Positions 60,417 to 64,000 of a stretch of DNA of 64,000 nt are shown piece after piece. The stretch is from Talinum fruticosum (taxonomy: Eukaryota > Streptophyta > Magnoliopsida > Caryophyllales > Talinaceae): the NCBI GenBank assembly GCA_021018815.1, contig JAITYX010000002.1, forward strand, positions 10,819,001 through 10,883,000. The letters run 5' to 3'. Under the pieces are notes generated by a model. The model saw nothing but the letters and a program-made list of their open reading frames with translations. It was not told the origin of the DNA and did no database searches. A program made the translations under genes and the position numbers. The first letter of the stretch is position 1, and every line of letters starts with the position of its first letter.

Positions 60417-63400
60417 AGGCAATTGGTTGGGCCAGTGTAGAAAATCCAAATTTTGTTCTGGTGATTAATTGATTTTCCCTGAAAGTGCCATACCTGAATA
60501 TCCTCCTCTTTCTCCCTTGCCTTATCCTCCCAATCAACATTTTCATATTGTCTTTGTTTTTTTCGCCTTTTTATTGATAGTTTTAGTGCTCAACCATTGA
60601 TTGCTTCCATTCATGGTTTCTAGATAAAGTTAGGTATCTTTACCCTTGACCATGTCTAATCACTGGGTCATATTTTATTCGGGCTAACAGGATCTGGGCA
60701 TATATCACCTTCTCTGTTCAAGAAGTGACTTTTTATTCAGTCTGTATGTGTGTGCCATTTTTCATGACTGCTTGAGATACTGTGCTTTGTCTTGATCACA
60801 ACATTATGAAATAGATGTCTCGTATTTAGGGTTTCTTTTAGTACTTAGAAAATGTAACCATTTTGAATTGTTTTGTTTATCCCATTTCGTGTAGTGTTTG
60901 CTCTTGTCTGTTTTGCTTTATCTTCCTGAGAAAGGTTGGTGTTTTTTTTGGGGGGAGGGGGAGGAAGGGAAGGGTGGTATTTCGAAGGATTTTGATTTCA
61001 TCATTGGGATACTTATTTTTTTATTTTTAAACCATTTTCAGATTTTTAAGTGATTAAAAGTTAGCTTTATTTGGCCAGTTAGAAGGTGATGGATGCACAG
61101 CAATTTTTGGTCTGCTTTGTCAACATATTTGTGTTCTAACATATTTTTAAGTGATGTCTTATTCTGTCTATTGGTTGATTCTCCAGTGCTTACTCAACAT
61201 CCTTGAAGTCCCTTATACTCTGGGATTTGGCTTGTACACATATTCACTTGAGGTAAGAAATTTGACTTTTGAATTGACTTTGGATTTTAGATTTGACTTC
61301 GATATCTGATTTTCTTTAAGGCTCTTCCCCCACCTGCCAAGCCCATGCCCTTCTCTCATTTTCTCTCTCTCTTCTCTCTCTAGAAGGGGGGGTCGTGTTT
61401 AAAGAATTACCAAAAGGGGGCTGCATTAATTTTCACATTGCATCTTCTCGACAAGCCCTTCTGGTTTGCCACACTTTGCTCCAAAACTGTGTTTTGTTTC
61501 TGTCCGAATCTGGTAAACCAGAGGAGTAAAACTGCATACAGAACACTTCCCATCTGGTTGCTTCCATCTATTTAGCAGCCACCTATGCCAGTGCTTTATG
61601 TAGAATCTGACCACCCCTCCAGGTGTGCAAAACCCACCAGAACTTTACCCTATGCACATCCAAAAATCATTGATGCCATGTATCATCCTGACATTTCCTC
61701 GCTTCTGATATTTAATCTTTTGATATCAGCGTGTTCTTGACAGCTGACCCATTTGTAACAGAAGCTTTCGGGATATTCCATCTCTTCCAAACTCATTTTT
61801 CTGTTTCTTAAATTTTACCTCTTACCTATGTGTATCCACTTGATATTCTGTAGATGCCAGAATTGTTGCCAACCATTTATTTGTCCTATCTGATACCCTT
61901 CTTTTATCTATCCTCCACTTTGACCACCTGTTTCCATGAGCCCAATTGATCCACAGAAGGTCATTCTTTTCAACATTGTTGCAAACTTGCTTTGCAAGTG
62001 TTGGTAAATTCCATTAGTTCACATTCTAAGTATTCCAACCCTTCCTGATCTTTTCGTCTGCAAACCAAATCCTAGCATCCAGAGGACCAGAGTGTGTTGT
62101 CCTGCCCTTTCTATTTATATCTAAATGAAGTCAGATCCAACATATCATTTACAGTTCACTAAATTTCAAGATGCCCATCTCGAAATAGACTTGCCAATCA
62201 TTGCAATGGTGCATATTGAAGCTTTGGTTCTTACAGTTCTCCCTCTAATATCAATTTTCGGTATCAGCGGGTGGCTGCTAAGTAGCAGCTAATCCCTTTT
62301 TTTTTTTTTTACAACCGATGGGATGTCTTTTAAGACCAAACAAACCAAGATCTTGGGGTCTGAGTGTTCTGGAAATGCTGGGGAGGGAGTGTCAGATATA
62401 TGTAGCTTTATCTGAATTGGAATTATAGTGTAGAGAGGGTGTCAGTACCGGTCCAATATCTGAAGGAGTTGGATACCTATTAGGCTATTAGCCTATTACC
62501 AACTGATCATCTTCCAACGAAAGATTGAGGATAATTTAATGACGTATTTTGCTTAACCATTATTCCATAAGTGCAAAAAATTGCACAATGTAACCAATTA
62601 TGTGTGGTATGATGTTAACTATAGCTGTCTGGTGGTTTTTGTGACAGGTTTCTACTCACAAAAGCAGGTGAAGGGACTGGATCGCCATTTGCCACTACCG
62701 CTTTAGGGCGGTTTTGTAGTTCTTGGATATTCCAAAAGGGGTCACATTTTAGATACAGTTCATTAAGTTGAATCTGTTCTTTGTTAGTTGTCTCTCATAT
62801 CATTTAGAATATTCTTTGTGGCCTTCTTTTCATTCTCCCAACCAAAATTATAATACCAAACGTACCAATGTGAAATGTAGAAAGTTATTTTTTTCTTTTT
62901 TCTTTTACCCACTTAGATATCGGTCATGGGCTAGATCAGCCTTCAAGATTCGAGATTTCGATAGATTTGATCTGCACGTTGGTGCAGCTTGGTGTAAAAG
63001 ATTTTTGCAGAATCCAGAGGCATGTCGAAATATTTACAGAGTCGTAATTTGTTTGGTTTCATTGAGAACCATCTTGTGAAATGTAATGTAGATGTGTTTC
63101 ATGTAAGAGAATATAGCTGGATTTTGTTCTAAACTCTTCCTTTTACCTCCCCGTGTCAGGAAAGGGACTCAAATGTTCTCTTATCCGGATTTCTTTTGCT
63201 TTTGTAAAGGGTGTGAGCCACTGTGCAGGTTTGCTTGGCTGAGGCTTTGAGGTGGCTTGGTCTGTCGTTCAATTTTGTCCACTCACATGTTGCAAGAGCT
63301 AGATCATGGTTTTGTTTGATCCTTAAGCTATAATCTAGGCCAATGAACCCCCACCCCCCCAAAAAAAAAAAAGATTCATTTGAAAAGATTGGTGGTATTG

Positions 63401-63514
63401 TGATTGTGTTGTAATTTTCTTTGTGACTTGAAAGCAAAATTTAGAAAAATCCTAAGTTAGGCTTTAGTTGAGAGAGAGAAAGGGAGGTGGGATGGGAGGG
63501 AATAACGCTGCCAA
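60417..63514. other. COPB2 3' UTR and repeat-like spacer
   Basis: The first few hundred bases are probably the 3' UTR. Exon-like pieces after cag at about 62648 and ttag at about 62918 might be alternative non-coding 3' exons, but this is weak. On the minus strand, 61420-62120 has broken frames with LLWINWAHG and FYIKHWHRWLL, faintly like a LINE tail. I could not confirm this. Confidence 0.35.
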
Positions 63515-63896
63515 AAATTGGAGTGTCAATTCGAGTTTAGATAATTCGGATAATTGGACAGAAACATCATATTTTGATCCTACCTAAATTGCAAAGTTGA
63601 ACATTTCAGGATCCAAATTTTTTATGTCTAAACCTAAATGTCCAAATGTTTTATTAAAAATTTTGTAAATTTACACCTAATCGGAATAACGGAACATCTG
63701 AATCCAGTTATCCAATTGTCCGAATTTATCCAAATCCGAATTAGTCACCAAATCCAGACAATCAACCCCGAATTGCCAAACTCGAATCCCGCCCGAATTT
63801 CAATTCGAAAATAACCTGTTATCCGAATTTAAAATTCGGAGAAAAACTTTATGACCGAACTAGATTTTTTCGGGTAAGACGGAATTTTGACAGCAT
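63515..63896. mobile_element. Possible non-autonomous hAT-like element
   Basis: This stretch is dense in attcgg/ccgaat words. Its ends, gtgtcaattcgagt on the left and gctgtcaaaattccg on the right (reverse-complemented), are loosely inverted, as in plant hAT-type elements beginning TAGGG-TGTCAA. No 8-bp target duplication could be confirmed. Confidence 0.4.
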
Positions 63897-64000
63897 TAGG
63901 GGTCATAAATCGAAGAAAGTAGTGGCAGTACTAATTACTACAGCTTTGGCGATGGGGGTGGAAGAATTAGCTACTGCAAAAACTATGTAGTACTAATACT

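Noticed and set aside
61420..62120. Minus-strand region faintly like a LINE tail
   Set aside because: Only short scattered peptides resemble LINE proteins and no zinc-finger motif is intact, so it is kept as unassigned spacer rather than called.

Overview
This is nuclear DNA from a flowering plant, most likely a eudicot. The genes are split by many short AT-rich introns, the spacers are very AT-rich and full of small transposon relics, and every recognisable protein is plant-type: a SULTR3-class transporter, an FCS-like zinc finger, the thylakoid coiled-coil protein MFP1 and a plant HSP110-class HSP70. Exon limits were set by hand from splice sites, reading phase and family similarity remembered from training. 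No alignment or transcript data were available.

Layout, left to right. The first coding exon of an RTEL1 helicase lies at 643-744 (-) and the rest of that gene runs off the left edge. A decayed LINE (about 1660-2340) and plain spacer follow. At 3465-6679 an approximately 860-bp segment carrying the promoter, 5' UTR exon and intron start of the next gene is duplicated in tandem. The upstream copy holds a MITE in its TATA-like box and a probable solo LTR; the downstream copy is clean and sits directly ahead of the gene. Next come an HSP70-14/15-type (HSP110) chaperone (7861-12870, +), an FLZ zinc-finger gene (16331-17634, +), MFP1 (19542-24252, +, with three frame breaks in its last exon), a tRNA-Arg(UCG) (24811-24884, -), SYS1 (25349-26388, +), a SULTR3;4/SPDT-type transporter (31951-36783, -, 12 coding exons, intact) and coatomer beta'-subunit COPB2 (50975-60416, +, 24 coding exons, one frame break). 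The long spacers at 26.4-31.9, 37-50.6 and 60.4-64 kb hold Stowaway-like MITEs, a Ty3/gypsy chromodomain relic, other repeats and a duplicated pair of exon-like fragments of unknown origin.

The genes do not form one pathway, but their order is informative. In Arabidopsis, as I recall it, COPB2-SULTR3;4-MFP1 are adjacent near At3g15980-At3g16000, and HSP70-14/15, RTEL1 and another COPB2 lie near At1g79920-At1g79990. This window appears to combine both sets, as expected for an ancestral order from which two Arabidopsis duplicate segments lost different genes.

The most notable observations are the duplicated HSP70 promoter, in which each insertion has a matching empty site in the sister copy; three GC-AG introns among 48 coding introns; four single-base frame breaks in otherwise conserved MFP1 and COPB2, which may be assembly errors; and the duplicated exon-like fragments at 44.6-45.6 kb. 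I found no CRISPR array, rRNA, or clearly new multi-gene system.
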